64,000 bases of DNA from assembly GCF_947497025.1 (NCBI RefSeq), contig NZ_CANMFC010000002.1, forward strand, positions 186,001 through 250,000, read 5' to 3'. The first letter of the stretch is position 1, and each line of letters begins with the position of its first letter. Both the position numbers and the translations under genes were made by a program. Below the pieces are notes generated by a model, which had not been told where the DNA came from, searched no databases, and worked only from the letters and a program-made list of their open reading frames with translations. This DNA is from an uncultured Kushneria sp. (GTDB lineage Bacteria > Pseudomonadota > Gammaproteobacteria > Pseudomonadales > Halomonadaceae). This document shows positions 43,295-56,209 of this stretch, one piece after another.

Positions 43295-43445
43295 GAAAGA
43301 AGACTCTCCCCCGCGCTGAATGAAAAATGATCACCGATCATGCACCCAACAGATGACATGCTCTGTCATGCCTGATCACTCCTGTGGCTGATAGTGTATC
43401 AGGGCATGAATTAATCGGATTGGTTCAGATGCGCATGGCAGTTAC

Positions 43446-43469
43446 AAAAAAGGCGGCCCGAAGGCCGCC
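43446..43469 (-). terminator. Intrinsic terminator of the ATP synthase operon
   Basis: GGCGGCC / GGCCGCC stem with CGAA loop (UUCG-type in the minus direction), followed by TTTTTT. It lies 67 bp after the atpC stop. Confidence 0.9.
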
Positions 43470-43535
43470 GGTAAAACGCATCCATGGCTTGTGACCATGA
43501 TGCGACAATGCTGCTCGAGACGGTTTCTCCCGAGT

Positions 43536-43961
43536 TTACTGGTTGCCGCGACGATTGCGCAGCTGGGACAGGGTCCGCAGTCGGGCGGTGGCCGCTTCGA
43601 TCTCGGCCAGCGCCTGCTGGTAATCCATCTCACCCGTTTTGCCCTGCAGGGCACGGCGCGCTTCATCGCGCGCCTTTTCGGCTTCGGCGGCATCCAGATC
43701 GCGGGCGCGGTCAGCGCTGTCGGCCAGCACGATGACCATGTTCGGCTGAACTTCCAGAAAACCACTGGAGACGTAGAAAACCTCTTCTTCGCCCCCTTCA
43801 TGGACAATCCGGACCGGGCCCGGCTTCAGCTCGGTCAGCGTCGGCTCATGCCCGCGCAGAATCCCCATCTCGCCAAGCACGCTGATCGCCACAACGCGTT
43901 CTACTTCGCCGGCGAAGATATTACGCTCCGCACTGACGATACTGCATTGCATGGTCGCCAT
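43536..43961 (-). CDS. atpC: ATP synthase F1 epsilon subunit
   Basis: Rotor subunit that couples and inhibits F1. It has 141 residues: an N-terminal beta-sandwich (MQCSIVSAERNIFAGEVERV, LTELKPGPVRIV, VSSGFLEVQPNMVIVLADSA) and a C-terminal helical hairpin (about 90-140). Last gene of the operon. Confidence 0.95.
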   Translation of the reverse strand: MATMQCSIVSAERNIFAGEVERVVAISVLGEMGILRGHEPTLTELKPGPVRIVHEGGEEEVFYVSSGFLEVQPNMVIVLADSADRARDLDAAEAEKARDEARRALQGKTGEMDYQQALAEIEAATARLRTLSQLRNRRGNQ

Positions 43962-43973
43962 GAGCGCCCCTCC

Positions 43974-46282
<2,309 letters not shown>

Positions 46283-46340
46283 AGCGATATTCTCCTAAAC
46301 AATCAGCGCAGGACGCCCGGACCCCGAAGGGCCCGGATCA

Positions 46341-47885
46341 TCAATAGCTCTGCGTTGACTTGAACGATTCAACGCCGCTTTTCAGCCCCTGCTGAATGTC
46401 GTTGTCGTAGCCGCCGGTGCTGTTGATCTTCTCCATCAGCTCACCCTGTTCGGTGCGCATGTAATCGAGCAGATCACGTTCGAAATTCAGCACCTTGTCG
46501 ACCGGTACGTCAGAGAGATATCCCTCGTTGGCAGCGTAGAGCGAGACAGCCATATCAGCGATCGACATCGGCGAATACTGCTTCTGCTTCATGAGTTCGG
46601 TCACACGCTGACCGTGCTCAAGCTGCTTGCGCGTGGCTTCATCCAGGTCGGAGGCAAACTGGGAAAACGCTGCCAGCTCGCGATACTGCGCCAGCGCCAG
46701 GCGCACACCGCCACCCAGTTTCTTGATGATCTTGGTCTGTGCCGCACCGCCCACACGCGAGACCGACAGGCCCGCGTTGATGGCCGGGCGGACACCGGAG
46801 TTGAACAGGCCGGTTTCCAGAAAGATCTGACCATCAGTGATCGAGATCACGTTGGTCGGAACGAACGCCGACACGTCACCGCCCTGGGTTTCGATGATCG
46901 GCAGCGCCGTCAGCGAGCCGGTCTTGCCGGTTACTTCGCCGTTGGTGAACTTTTCCACGTAATCAACGTTGACGCGCGAAGCACGCTCCAGCAGACGGGA
47001 GTGGAGATAGAACACGTCACCGGGATAGGCTTCACGACCCGGCGGACGACGCAGCAGCAGCGAAATCTGGCGATAGGCCACGGCCTGCTTGGACAAATCG
47101 TCATACACGATCAGGGCGTCTTCACCACGGTCGCGGAAATATTCACCCATGGTGCAGCCGGAGTAGGGCGCCAGAAACTGCATGGCAGCGGGGTCGGCAG
47201 CGCCGGCCGCGACAATGATGGTATGTTCCATCGCGCCGTGCTCTTCCAGCTTTCTCACCACGTTGGCAATGGTCGACTGCTTCTGACCAACGGCCACATA
47301 AACGCAGGTGATGCCCTTGCCCTTCTGGTTGATGATCGCGTCGATGGCAATGGCCGACTTGCCGATCTGGCGGTCACCAATGATCAGCTCACGCTGACCG
47401 CGACCGATCGGCACCATGGCATCGATCGACTTGAGACCGGTCTGTACCGGCTGATCGACGCCCTGACGAGAGATAACGCCCGGCGCCACCTTTTCGACGG
47501 CGTCCATCTCGGTGGTGTTGATGTCGCCCTTGCCATCAATGGCGTTGCCCAGCGCATCAACGACACGACCGATCAGTTCACGACCGACCGGCACTTCCAG
47601 GATGCGACCGGTGCACTTGCCCGTCATGCCTTCCTGAAGCTTCTGGTAGTCGCCCAGTACCACAACACCGACGCTGTCGCGCTCCAGGTTGAGGACCATG
47701 CCGAAGACGTCGTTGGGAAATTCGATCATCTCACCGAACATGGCATCGGCCAGTCCGTGGATGCGCACGATGCCGTCAGCGACGCCGACGATGGTGCCTT
47801 CATTGCGCGCCTGTGCATCAAGGTCAAGATTCTCGATCCGGCCCTTGATGATGTCGCTGATTTCGGAAGGATTCAGTTGCTGCAT
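46341..47885 (-). CDS. atpA: ATP synthase F1 alpha subunit
   Basis: Non-catalytic nucleotide-binding subunit of F1. It has 514 residues. Walker A is [15 protein letters not shown] near 169-183, [24 protein letters not shown] split near 260-285 is the Walker B region. The C-terminal [17 protein letters not shown] with the conserved Arg is near 365-380. It follows atpH by 16 nt. Confidence 0.98.
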   Translation of the reverse strand: MQQLNPSEISDIIKGRIENLDLDAQARNEGTIVGVADGIVRIHGLADAMFGEMIEFPNDVFGMVLNLERDSVGVVVLGDYQKLQEGMTGKCTGRILEVPVGRELIGRVVDALGNAIDGKGDINTTEMDAVEKVAPGVISRQGVDQPVQTGLKSIDAMVPIGRGQRELIIGDRQIGKSAIAIDAIINQKGKGITCVYVAVGQKQSTIANVVRKLEEHGAMEHTIIVAAGAADPAAMQFLAPYSGCTMGEYFRDRGEDALIVYDDLSKQAVAYRQISLLLRRPPGREAYPGDVFYLHSRLLERASRVNVDYVEKFTNGEVTGKTGSLTALPIIETQGGDVSAFVPTNVISITDGQIFLETGLFNSGVRPAINAGLSVSRVGGAAQTKIIKKLGGGVRLALAQYRELAAFSQFASDLDEATRKQLEHGQRVTELMKQKQYSPMSIADMAVSLYAANEGYLSDVPVDKVLNFERDLLDYMRTEQGELMEKINSTGGYDNDIQQGLKSGVESFKSTQSY

Positions 47886-47901
47886 GCCATGTCCCTCGAC
47901 T

Positions 47902-48438
47902 TCAATGGTTCAAGACACTGGAAAGCCGTGCCAGTCGTCCACGCGCCGATCCATCGATAACGGTATCGCCGGCACGAATGACAACGCCGCCCAGCAGCGT
48001 CTCATCCACAGAAGTGGTGATCGTGATTTCGCGATTCAGGCGCCGCTTGAGCGCCTGTGCGAGCTTGTCTTTTTGTGCCTCGTCCAGCGGATAGGCCGAA
48101 GTGATCTCGACGCTGACACGCCTTTCAAACTCGGCGCGTTCAGCCTCGAAAAGATCGCTCAGCAATGCCAGAGCGGGCAAACGCTGCTGTCGGGCCAGCA
48201 CCATCAGGAAATTGGCGCCACGCTCAGGAAGCAGCTCGTCAAGCAGCTTGACGAATACCTGCCCCTTGTCATTCGGGGAGCGCTGCGAGTCCACGAGCAG
48301 CCGTTCGATGCGCTCGTCACTGGTCAGACGTGCCGCCTCGGCCAGCATCGTTGACCAGGCGTCCAGCGCACTGTCTTCCCTGGCCAGTTCAAAAGCGGCC
48401 CTTGCATAGGGACGTGCCTGCGTGATGTGGTCTGACAT
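47902..48438 (-). CDS. atpH: ATP synthase F1 delta subunit
   Basis: Peripheral stalk subunit joining F1 to the b subunits. It has 178 residues. [12 protein letters not shown] at the start and [29 protein letters not shown] split near the C-terminus are the family signatures. It follows atpF by 11 nt. Confidence 0.96.
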   Translation of the reverse strand: MSDHITQARPYARAAFELAREDSALDAWSTMLAEAARLTSDERIERLLVDSQRSPNDKGQVFVKLLDELLPERGANFLMVLARQQRLPALALLSDLFEAERAEFERRVSVEITSAYPLDEAQKDKLAQALKRRLNREITITTSVDETLLGGVVIRAGDTVIDGSARGRLARLSSVLNH

Positions 48439-48449
48439 GTGGCGTTTCC

Positions 48450-48920
48450 TCAGAGCTCTTCAGCGAGTCGATCGACCATCTCACGATGCTTCTTTTCATC
48501 GATGGAGGACTCGAGAATGCGTTCAGCGCCCTGAATGGCCAGTGCCGCCACCTGAGCACGCAGTTCACCCTTGGCCTGCTGAATTTCGCTGTCGATCTCG
48601 CTGCGGGCGTTGGCAATCATGCGCTCGCCTTCAGCGCGGGCATCGGTACGTGCTTCCTCGATCATCTGATTGGCACGAACACGTGTCTTGTCGAGAATGC
48701 GTGCAGCTTCCTCACGACTTTCACGCAGCGTTTCTTCGGCCTGTTCATTGGCCTTGTGCAGCTCGGCGCGTGCCCGGTCGGCCTCTTCAAGACCTTCCTG
48801 AATGCGCTGCTGACGCTCGGTGAGGGCCTGCGTGATCGGAGGCCACACATATTTCATGCAGAACCAGACGAAGATCGCAAAGGCGATCATCTGTCCGATA
48901 AGCGTCATATTGATATTCAC
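48450..48920 (-). CDS. atpF: ATP synthase Fo b subunit
   Basis: Peripheral stalk protein with one N-terminal membrane helix ([20 protein letters not shown], 5-24), a PPI turn, then a long charged coiled coil (35-156). It has 156 residues, normal for the family. Confidence 0.96.
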   Translation of the reverse strand: MNINMTLIGQMIAFAIFVWFCMKYVWPPITQALTERQQRIQEGLEEADRARAELHKANEQAEETLRESREEAARILDKTRVRANQMIEEARTDARAEGERMIANARSEIDSEIQQAKGELRAQVAALAIQGAERILESSIDEKKHREMVDRLAEEL

Positions 48921-48998
48921 GCGGATCTACCTCCTGCGGGTTCGTGGTGGCCGGAAACGGCGACACCGAGCACCAGGGGCCCGGCGCACAGCGTTTAC

Positions 48999-49226
48999 TT
49001 AACCGGCAACAACGAAGATCAGGTACATCGCGATACCCACACCGATCATGGGCACAGCGTCAAGCAGACCGGCCATGATGAAGGTTTTGGTCTGCAGCTG
49101 GTCACCCAGTTCCGGCTGGCGCGCGGTAGAGTCGAGCAGCTTGCCACCGAGCAGGCCGAAACCGATACCGGTAGCAATGGCAGCGCAGCTCAGGATAAGG
49201 GCAGCAGAAATGTAGACGAGTTCCAT
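48999..49226 (-). CDS. atpE: ATP synthase Fo c subunit
   Basis: Ring-forming proteolipid of 75 residues with two membrane helices joined by a polar loop (ARQPEL). The ion-binding carboxylate is the Asp in [14 protein letters not shown] near residue 56. The Gln/Glu/Ser pattern of Na+-dependent c rings is not seen, so it should be H+-driven despite the halophilic context. Confidence 0.96.
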   Translation of the reverse strand: MELVYISAALILSCAAIATGIGFGLLGGKLLDSTARQPELGDQLQTKTFIMAGLLDAVPMIGVGIAMYLIFVVAG

Positions 49227-49297
49227 GGAATGGCTCCTGTTTCAGGTTTTTTCAGACAAGGGGTAAAAGGGTTTTGAAGCTGGTTTTGTTGTTGGAT

Positions 49298-50143
<846 letters not shown>

Positions 50144-50572
50144 TTAAAGGGAACCGGATCTGCTGATCAGCCAGGGGCTTAACCAGTAAACGCTCTGGAC
50201 CAGCGCAAACGTGCCAAAAAACCATGCGGGCGCTTGCGGTGGCGACGTTATAAAAATGCCAGTAAACAGCAGGATTGTCAGAAAATGCTTGCCTGCCTGG
50301 GCTCGATATAAACTGCTTATCATCTGACGCCTGAAACGTGCTCCCCGAAACAGGAAGGCGCGCCAGGCGAAATACGCATTGGGCAGTACACCTGTCATCC
50401 CACCCATCAGCGCGGATAAGGCCGCGGCGTTATTCACCTTGAAAGCCAGCGCTGTGGTCACCGCAATGACAATTCCGAGCTGCACCAACAACAATCGGTA
50501 TATACCAGGGCGTCTCGGAGCTGCCGGCACCGCCGGAGCCGTGGGCTCGTGTCGTTGCATGGTTTTATGCAT
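50144..50572 (-). CDS. atpI: ATP synthase protein I
   Basis: Small membrane protein encoded first in the operon; it assists assembly of the c ring. About 142 residues from MHKTMQRHEP, with four membrane helices (YRLLLVQLGIVIAVTTALAF, ALSALMGGMTGVLPNAYFAW, HFLTILLFTGIFI, FFGTFALVQSVYWLSPWLI). MGGMTGVLPNAYFAWRAF is the family signature. The frame extends to 50683, but without convincing start; 50560 is an alternative. Weak conservation is normal for AtpI. Confidence 0.85.
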   Translation of the reverse strand: MHKTMQRHEPTAPAVPAAPRRPGIYRLLLVQLGIVIAVTTALAFKVNNAAALSALMGGMTGVLPNAYFAWRAFLFRGARFRRQMISSLYRAQAGKHFLTILLFTGIFITSPPQAPAWFFGTFALVQSVYWLSPWLISRSGSL

Positions 50573-50756
50573 TCCCGAGATATTCGGCTCTTGACGCCAG
50601 GCAGGCGGATTATAAGGAACCCCCCCGGCGGCTTCAATGTTACCGGCATCGAAAATCGCGGTCTTTAAGCTGATCTGCACCAAAAGCGGCTCGATCCTGT
50701 GTCAAAGCGTCGCAGTTTACAACATGCAATTAAGGCGCGTTTAAGCACCCGTACCT

Positions 50757-51680
50757 CTAGCGGATGTGCGAGAGAATGCCATCAAGCTCATCAAGACTGG
50801 TGTAACGGATTGTCAAACTGCCCTTGCCGGTCTTGCCGTGACTGATCTGAACGCGAGCTCCCAGCAATTCCGCCAGCTGATTTTCAAGACTGCCGACATC
50901 GCCTGAAGGCTGGGCCGGCGCCTTTTGGCTGCCCTGGGCTGCCTGAGCATATTTTTTGACCAGCGCTTCGGTCTGACGCACGGTCAAACCACGCTCGACC
51001 ACCTCACGCGCCGCCTGACGCTGCCTTTTGCCCTTGAGCCCCAGCAGGGCGCGGGCATGCCCGACATCCATATCGCCCCGCTCCAGCAGCGTCTGCACCT
51101 CCTCTTCCAGGGCCAGCAGTCTCAGCATATTGGCGATCTGGCCCCGCGAGCGGCCCACGGCATCGGCCGTCTGCTGCTGGGTCAGGGAAAATTCATCCAT
51201 CAGACGCTTGAGCGCGATGGTTTCTTCAATGGGATTGAGGTCTTCACGCTGGATGTTTTCGATCAGTGCCAGGGCCAGTGCCGTTTCATCATCCAGTTCG
51301 CGCACCACCGCCGGAATCACATCCAGCTCGGCCAGCTGCGCGGCACGCCAGCGACGTTCACCGGCAATGATCTCGTAACGGGCGGCACTGCCTTCGGGCA
51401 GGGGACGCACCACAATGGGCTGCATGACACCCCGGGTCCGGATCGAGGCGGCCAGCTCTTCAAGGCGCTCCGGCTGCATTTCCCGACGCGGCTGATAGCG
51501 CCCGCGGGTCAGCTCCGCCAGCGGCAGGCGCTCAAGACGTTCGCGGCTATCGATCAGGGGGGATGCGGTCACTGCCGCCTCGGCAGAACCACCGTCGGGG
51601 TTCTGGGTCTGTGAACGCTGCCGGGCGCCGGCGCCAATCAGTGCGTCCAGTCCTCTTCCGAGTGCGCGTTTACGCGTCAT
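50757..51680 (-). CDS. parB: Chromosome-partitioning protein ParB
   Basis: Binds parS sites and spreads as a CTP-dependent clamp for origin segregation. It has 307 residues. The N-terminal RALGRGLDALIG is the ParA-interaction peptide. The ParB/Srx domain has QPIVVRPL and the CTP-binding EIIAGERRWRAAQLAELDVIPAVV (110-135). The helix-turn-helix is LTQQQTADAVGRSRGQIANMLRLL (near 175-198). A C-terminal dimer domain ends the protein. No parS consensus was noticed in the window. Confidence 0.96.
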   Translation of the reverse strand: MTRKRALGRGLDALIGAGARQRSQTQNPDGGSAEAAVTASPLIDSRERLERLPLAELTRGRYQPRREMQPERLEELAASIRTRGVMQPIVVRPLPEGSAARYEIIAGERRWRAAQLAELDVIPAVVRELDDETALALALIENIQREDLNPIEETIALKRLMDEFSLTQQQTADAVGRSRGQIANMLRLLALEEEVQTLLERGDMDVGHARALLGLKGKRQRQAAREVVERGLTVRQTEALVKKYAQAAQGSQKAPAQPSGDVGSLENQLAELLGARVQISHGKTGKGSLTIRYTSLDELDGILSHIR

Positions 51681-51787
51681 GAACAGTTTCCTCGTTCAGG
51701 CCATGCAGGAGTAACAACACACGCTGACGTCAGGGACATCAGCGTTCGAGCGTCGAATCATCGACAGTGTGTCCGAACAGGACCGGG

Positions 51788-52558
51788 TTACAGCGACAGC
51801 TTGCGAATCAGTTCCTTGGCCAGCACCCGATAGGCATGCGCGCCCCGGGACATACGCGCGTAGCGGTTGACCGGCAACCCGTGGCTGGGCGCTTCGGCCA
51901 GGCGAATGTTGCGGGGGATGGCCGTTTTCAGCAGATCGTCACCGAAATAGTCCGACAGCTGCTTGCTGACATCCCGGGTCAGGCTGTTGCGATTATCAAA
52001 CATGGTTCTGACGATACCGTCGAGGGCCAGCGCCGGATTGACGCTGTCACGAATCTGCTCAACGGTATCCAGCAGCGCCGACAGGCCTTCGAGGGCATAG
52101 AACTCGCACTGCAGCGGGATCAACACACCATGCGCGGCGGTCAGGGCATTGACGGTCAGCATGTTAAGCGAGGGCGGACAGTCGATCAGAACCACATCGA
52201 ACCGGTCGGCCACGGTCTCGATGGCACGATCCAGACAGCGCTCACGACCTTCGCGTTCGAGCAGGTCCACCTCGGCAGCGGTGAGATCACCATTGGCCGG
52301 CAGCAGCTGATAGCCGGCATTGGGGCAGTCGACCAACGCATCAGACGCTGACAGTTCCCCCAGAAGTACATCCAGCGAGCCGCCGTTGGCCAGCGCGTGC
52401 TTGTCAATACCGCTGCCCATGGTGGCATGGCCCTGCGGGTCCATATCCACCAGCAGCACCCGCTTTTTCAGCGACGCCAGGGCTGCGGCCAGGTTGACGG
52501 CGGTCGTGGTCTTGCCGACGCCACCCTTCTGGTTGGTCAGCGCAATGATCCGGGTCAA
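51788..52558 (-). CDS. parA: Chromosome-partitioning ATPase ParA
   Basis: Walker-type ATPase that moves ParB-parS complexes. It has 256 residues. The deviant Walker A is NQKGGVGKTTTAVNLA near 8-23, LLVDMDPQGHATMG is the A' motif, and VVLIDCPPSLNML near 123 is Walker B. It precedes parB and follows rsmG on the minus strand, the standard order. Confidence 0.97.
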   Translation of the reverse strand: MTRIIALTNQKGGVGKTTTAVNLAAALASLKKRVLLVDMDPQGHATMGSGIDKHALANGGSLDVLLGELSASDALVDCPNAGYQLLPANGDLTAAEVDLLEREGRERCLDRAIETVADRFDVVLIDCPPSLNMLTVNALTAAHGVLIPLQCEFYALEGLSALLDTVEQIRDSVNPALALDGIVRTMFDNRNSLTRDVSKQLSDYFGDDLLKTAIPRNIRLAEAPSHGLPVNRYARMSRGAHAYRVLAKELIRKLSL

Positions 52559-52593
52559 GAGAGAGTTCCTTGTATATTGATCGCTTGGCCTTG

Positions 52594-53211
52594 TCAGGCG
52601 ATGTCCATTTTCAACAGATGACGCTGACCCTGTTCACCGGGAATGTGCAAAGGCCAGGTGTGCGCCAGCCGAATGTCGTCGGGCAGGACAATATCATCGA
52701 CGCGCCCTGCCATGGCCAGCCAGTGACCGCCGTCAGCGAGCAGCGAACGGGTCAGGGCAACAAAGTCTGCCGGGGCGGCAAAGGCCCGGCTGGTGATCTG
52801 CTCAAACGTGACGCCCTTGAGTGTCTCGACCCGATCATGCACGGGGGTGACGTTCTCAAGGCCCAGCTCGAAGGCCACCTGGCGCTGAAAGCGGATTTTC
52901 TTGCCGTTGCTGTCAATCGAAGTCAGGGCAATATCGGGGCGCACGATAGCAACCACAATACCGGGCAAACCGGCACCGCTGCCCACATCCAGAAGCCTCG
53001 ATCCCTCGATCCAGGGCAGGATTGCCAGACTGTCCAGCAGATGGCGCGTCACCATCAGCTCGATATCGCGTACGGCGGTGAGGTTATAGGCCCGATTCCA
53101 CTTGTGCAACAGCGACACAAAGGCCAGCAGGCGGTCACGAACCTCGGGTGAAACGATCAGGTTCAAGGCCATCATGCCGTCATCGAGACGACGCTCGATA
53201 CCGGTACTCAT
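52594..53211 (-). CDS. rsmG: 16S rRNA m7G527 methyltransferase RsmG
   Basis: Methylates G527 of 16S rRNA using S-adenosylmethionine; loss can give low-level streptomycin resistance. It has 205 residues. [11 protein letters not shown] near 40 and [17 protein letters not shown] precede the SAM-binding loop [20 protein letters not shown] near 73-92. [16 protein letters not shown] near 140 is the conserved Arg-Ala-Phe motif. It overlaps mnmG by 4 nt. Confidence 0.96.
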   Translation of the reverse strand: MSTGIERRLDDGMMALNLIVSPEVRDRLLAFVSLLHKWNRAYNLTAVRDIELMVTRHLLDSLAILPWIEGSRLLDVGSGAGLPGIVVAIVRPDIALTSIDSNGKKIRFQRQVAFELGLENVTPVHDRVETLKGVTFEQITSRAFAAPADFVALTRSLLADGGHWLAMAGRVDDIVLPDDIRLAHTWPLHIPGEQGQRHLLKMDIA

Positions 53212-55100
53212 GACGTACCGGCCCTGACCTTGTGAGCACTGCCACGCTTTTTGAGATGAATCAGCAGCATTGAGATGGCCGCCGGCGTGACGCCCGGAAT
53301 GCGGCCGGCCTCGGCCAGCGTTTCGGGACGAGCGACATTGAGCTTCTGACGGATCTCGCTGGAAAGCCCATCGATGCGATCATATTCAAGTGATTCCGGC
53401 AGTCGGGTAGCCTCATGTCGCTTGAGCTTGTCGATTTCCTCGCTCTGGCGATCGATGTAGCCCTGATACTTGGCCTGAATCTGTACCTGCTCGCGCACCA
53501 GCGGGTCTTCCGGCGCTCCGTCGGCCAGCGGTGCGATGTCGTCATAGACCAGCTCGGGCCGGCGCAGCAGATCGCTCAGACGATGTTCGCGGGACAGGGT
53601 ACCCACTCGATCGGCAAGGCTTCTGGCCGCGTCGCTGCCAGGCTGGATCCAGATCCGATCCAGACGCTCACGCTCGGCGTCGATGGCCGTGCGCTTGCGC
53701 TCGAAGGCCTCGAAGCGGGCATCGTCCACCAACCCCAGCTGACGGCCTGTCTCGGTCAGACGCAGGTCGGCGTTATCCTCACGCAGCAGCAGGCGATATT
53801 CCGCCCGCGAGGTAAACATTCGATAGGGTTCCTGTGTGCCCATGCGGATCAGGTCATCGACCATTACGCCGATGTAGGCTTCATCACGCCGTGGCCACCA
53901 GGCGTCCAGCCCCTGGACGCGGCGGGCCGCATTGAGACCCGCCAGCAGTCCCTGGGCGGCGGCTTCCTCATAGCCGGTGGTGCCGTTGATCTGGCCGGCA
54001 AACCACAGGTTATGGATGACCTTCGTTTCCAGTGAGTGCTTCAGATCGCGTGGGTCAAAGAAGTCGTACTCAATGGCGTAGCCCGGACGCACGATATGGG
54101 TGCGCTCCAGCCCTTCGATCGAACGTACCAGCTCGAGTTGTACGTCAAAGGGCAATGACGTGGAGATCCCGTTGGGATAGAGCTCATGGGTATCAAGCCC
54201 TTCCGGTTCGATGAAGACCTGATGGCTCTGCTTGTCGGCAAAGCGATGAATCTTGTCCTCGATCGACGGGCAGTAACGCGGCCCGATCCCCTCGATGACA
54301 CCCGAGTACATCGGCGAACGGTCCAGATTGGCCCGGATGATGTCATGGGTGCGCTCGTTGGTATGCGCAATGAAGCAGCTCACCTGATCGGGGTGCATGT
54401 CACGCCGTCCCATGTAGGACATCACCGGGCGTGGCGTATCGCCGGGCTGCTCGGCCAGTTTCGAAAAATCGACTGTTCTGGCATCCAGCCGCGGCGGGGT
54501 ACCGGTCTTGAGACGTGCCACCCGCAGGGGCTGCTCGCGAAGCCGCGCGGCCAGGGCATTGGAGGCCGGGTCTCCAGAGCGGCCGCCACTGTGATGCTCC
54601 ATGCCGATATGGATCACGCCGCCCAGGAAGGTTCCGGTACACAGCACCACGGTTTCGGCCATGAAACGGACGCCGCCCTGGGTCAGCACGCCGCGCACCG
54701 TATCGCCTTCCACGATCAGATCATCAGCCGCCTGGGCAAAAATCGACAGGTTGGGCTGATTTTCAAGGATATGGCGAACGGCTGCCTTGTAGCGAACGCG
54801 GTCGGCCTGAACACGGGTCGCACGTACGGCCGGACCCTTGCGGGAATTGAGCGTTCGAAACTGGATGCCGCCCTGATCGGTGGCCAAAGCCATGGCACCG
54901 CCGAGTGCATCGATCTCCTTGACCAGATGGCTCTTGCCGATGCCGCCGATGGCCGGATTACAGGACATCTGTCCCAGTGTTTCGATGTTATGACTGAGCA
55001 GCAGGGTCTGACAGCCCATGCGAGCGGCGGCCAGTGCGGCTTCGGTACCCGCATGACCACCACCGATGACAATGACGTCAAAGCGGTCCGGATAATCCAC
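53208..55100 (-). CDS. mnmG: tRNA uridine-5-carboxymethylaminomethyl modification enzyme MnmG (GidA)
   Basis: With MnmE it modifies the wobble uridine of several tRNAs. It has 630 residues. The FAD-binding loop is [19 protein letters not shown] near 11-29. [22 protein letters not shown] near 43-64, with the redox Cys, and [11 protein letters not shown] near 153 are family signatures. [20 protein letters not shown] near 365-385 completes the FAD site. The C-terminal helical domain (550-630) binds MnmE. It lies beside the oriC-like region, as in E. coli. Confidence 0.97.
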   Translation of the reverse strand: MDYPDRFDVIVIGGGHAGTEAALAAARMGCQTLLLSHNIETLGQMSCNPAIGGIGKSHLVKEIDALGGAMALATDQGGIQFRTLNSRKGPAVRATRVQADRVRYKAAVRHILENQPNLSIFAQAADDLIVEGDTVRGVLTQGGVRFMAETVVLCTGTFLGGVIHIGMEHHSGGRSGDPASNALAARLREQPLRVARLKTGTPPRLDARTVDFSKLAEQPGDTPRPVMSYMGRRDMHPDQVSCFIAHTNERTHDIIRANLDRSPMYSGVIEGIGPRYCPSIEDKIHRFADKQSHQVFIEPEGLDTHELYPNGISTSLPFDVQLELVRSIEGLERTHIVRPGYAIEYDFFDPRDLKHSLETKVIHNLWFAGQINGTTGYEEAAAQGLLAGLNAARRVQGLDAWWPRRDEAYIGVMVDDLIRMGTQEPYRMFTSRAEYRLLLREDNADLRLTETGRQLGLVDDARFEAFERKRTAIDAERERLDRIWIQPGSDAARSLADRVGTLSREHRLSDLLRRPELVYDDIAPLADGAPEDPLVREQVQIQAKYQGYIDRQSEEIDKLKRHEATRLPESLEYDRIDGLSSEIRQKLNVARPETLAEAGRIPGVTPAAISMLLIHLKKRGSAHKVRAGTS

Positions 55101-55256
55101 GTGATGAACCTCGAGGGATTGGAGATGAACGTGACACCCGACTGATCAGCGCGTGTCGATACCCACATGCCCGTGCAGGGCGTTGGGGATAAGCCGTATT
55201 GAATGGTGCGCATTATAACGTGGCTGTGAGTAAGCGTCAGGGTTTTCCACATACGG

Positions 55257-55318
55257 ATTTTTTCAAAAGGAAAAGTCCTTAATTAATAAAATAGTCTTTT
55301 AAATAAGAAGTTCTGTTG
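55257..55318. other. AT-rich stretch, candidate DNA-unwinding element of oriC
   Basis: About 60 bp rich in A/T (TTTTTTCAAAAGG..., TTAATTAATAAAATAG, TTTTAAATAAG) between the first two DnaA-like boxes, standing out from the GC-rich surroundings. Confidence 0.6.
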
Positions 55319-55667
55319 TGGTTGTAACTACTGGGAACGCCATTTTCTGTGGAAAAGCTGCTTTTACACTTACAAAACAAAAATTTGCGATGTGATTGGA
55401 AACCCAGGCAAGCTGCTTGCTTCCCTTGTGCAGGCTCTGTACGGGGTGTGCATAAACAGGCAGGTTACCCACAACTCGATTTATCCCCGTCTCGTCAACC
55501 GGGCTCAGAGGTATTTCTCCCCATGGTCATCAAGAAAGGTATCGCTGCGGAAAAAGAGGGCAATACTGGTGTGTGTGGCGGGCTGTAGCGCAGGCGAGAG
55601 AAAAGGACGCGTTTTCTTATCCACAGGGGGCAGCGCCAAAAAAAATCGACCATGCTGATAGCAGACA

Positions 55668-55700
55668 TAAAAAAAGCGCCTGTCAGAAGCTGACAGGCGC
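55668..55700 (-). terminator. Intrinsic terminator of erpA
   Basis: GCGCCTGTCAG / CTGACAGGCGC (11-bp stem, 3-nt loop) followed in the minus direction by a T run. It is 20 bp after the erpA stop. Confidence 0.92.
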
Positions 55701-55720
55701 CTGAATATTGGCAGGCCACA

Positions 55721-56074
55721 TCACACCGTAAAGGAGGCTCCGCAGCCACAGGTCGTGGTGGCATTGGGGTTTTTGATCAAGAAGCGGGCACCTGCCAGGC
55801 CGGCTTCGAAATCGACCGTGGAACCGACCAGATATTGATAGCTCAGCGGGTCGATTACCATGGCCACATCGCCATTTTCAATGACGGTATCGTCTTCACT
55901 GATGGTCTCTGCGACATCGAAACCGTATTGAAAGCCCGAACAACCGCCTCCCGTTACGTAGACGCGCAGTTTCAGGGCCGGGTTACGCTCTTCTTCTATC
56001 AGCGCCCTGACTCTGCCTGCAGCGGCATCGGTAAAGACAAGCGGTGTCGGAACAAAGGATTCTGCTCCGCTCAT
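55721..56074 (-). CDS. erpA: Iron-sulfur cluster insertion protein ErpA
   Basis: A-type carrier that delivers iron-sulfur clusters to target enzymes of isoprenoid and other pathways. It has 117 residues from [16 protein letters not shown]. The three cluster cysteines are in [13 protein letters not shown] near 50 and TTCGCGASF at the C-terminus. AGGAGG 5 nt before 56074 selects this start over 56098. Monocistronic, with its own terminator. Confidence 0.93.
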   Translation of the reverse strand: MSGAESFVPTPLVFTDAAAGRVRALIEEERNPALKLRVYVTGGGCSGFQYGFDVAETISEDDTVIENGDVAMVIDPLSYQYLVGSTVDFEAGLAGARFLIKNPNATTTCGCGASFTV

Positions 56075-56209
56075 CGCGGCCTCCTTTTGAGATGACACGT
56101 CTGATGCGTGTCAGGAATGGATCAGCATAATGCTGTCATGGCACCCATTATCGACACCCCTTCAGCCGGTGGTCAACCGGCACTCGCCGGGCAGCAATCA
56201 TGAAAGGCG

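Larger units (their letters stand above)
55101..55720. other. Putative chromosomal replication origin (oriC)
   Basis: 620 bp without a gene between mnmG and erpA. DnaA-box-like 9-mers: TTTTCCACA (55243-55251), TGTGGAAAA (55348-55356, minus orientation), TGTGCATAA (55447-55455, reverse of TTATGCACA), TTACCCACA (55465-55473), and a perfect TTATCCACA (55617-55625). An AT-rich stretch (about 55257-55318) could be the unwinding element. The place next to mnmG-rsmG-parAB is typical of gammaproteobacterial origins. dnaA itself is not in the window. Confidence 0.75.

Noticed and set aside
48999-49226. Na+-specific ATP synthase c ring
   Set aside because: The carboxylate is Asp and the Gln/Glu/Ser sodium-ligand pattern is not present, so proton coupling is more likely.
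50757-55720. parS site near parAB/oriC
   Set aside because: No sequence close to the TGTTTCACGTGAAACA consensus was found by eye; the CACGTG at the mnmG start lacks the flanks.
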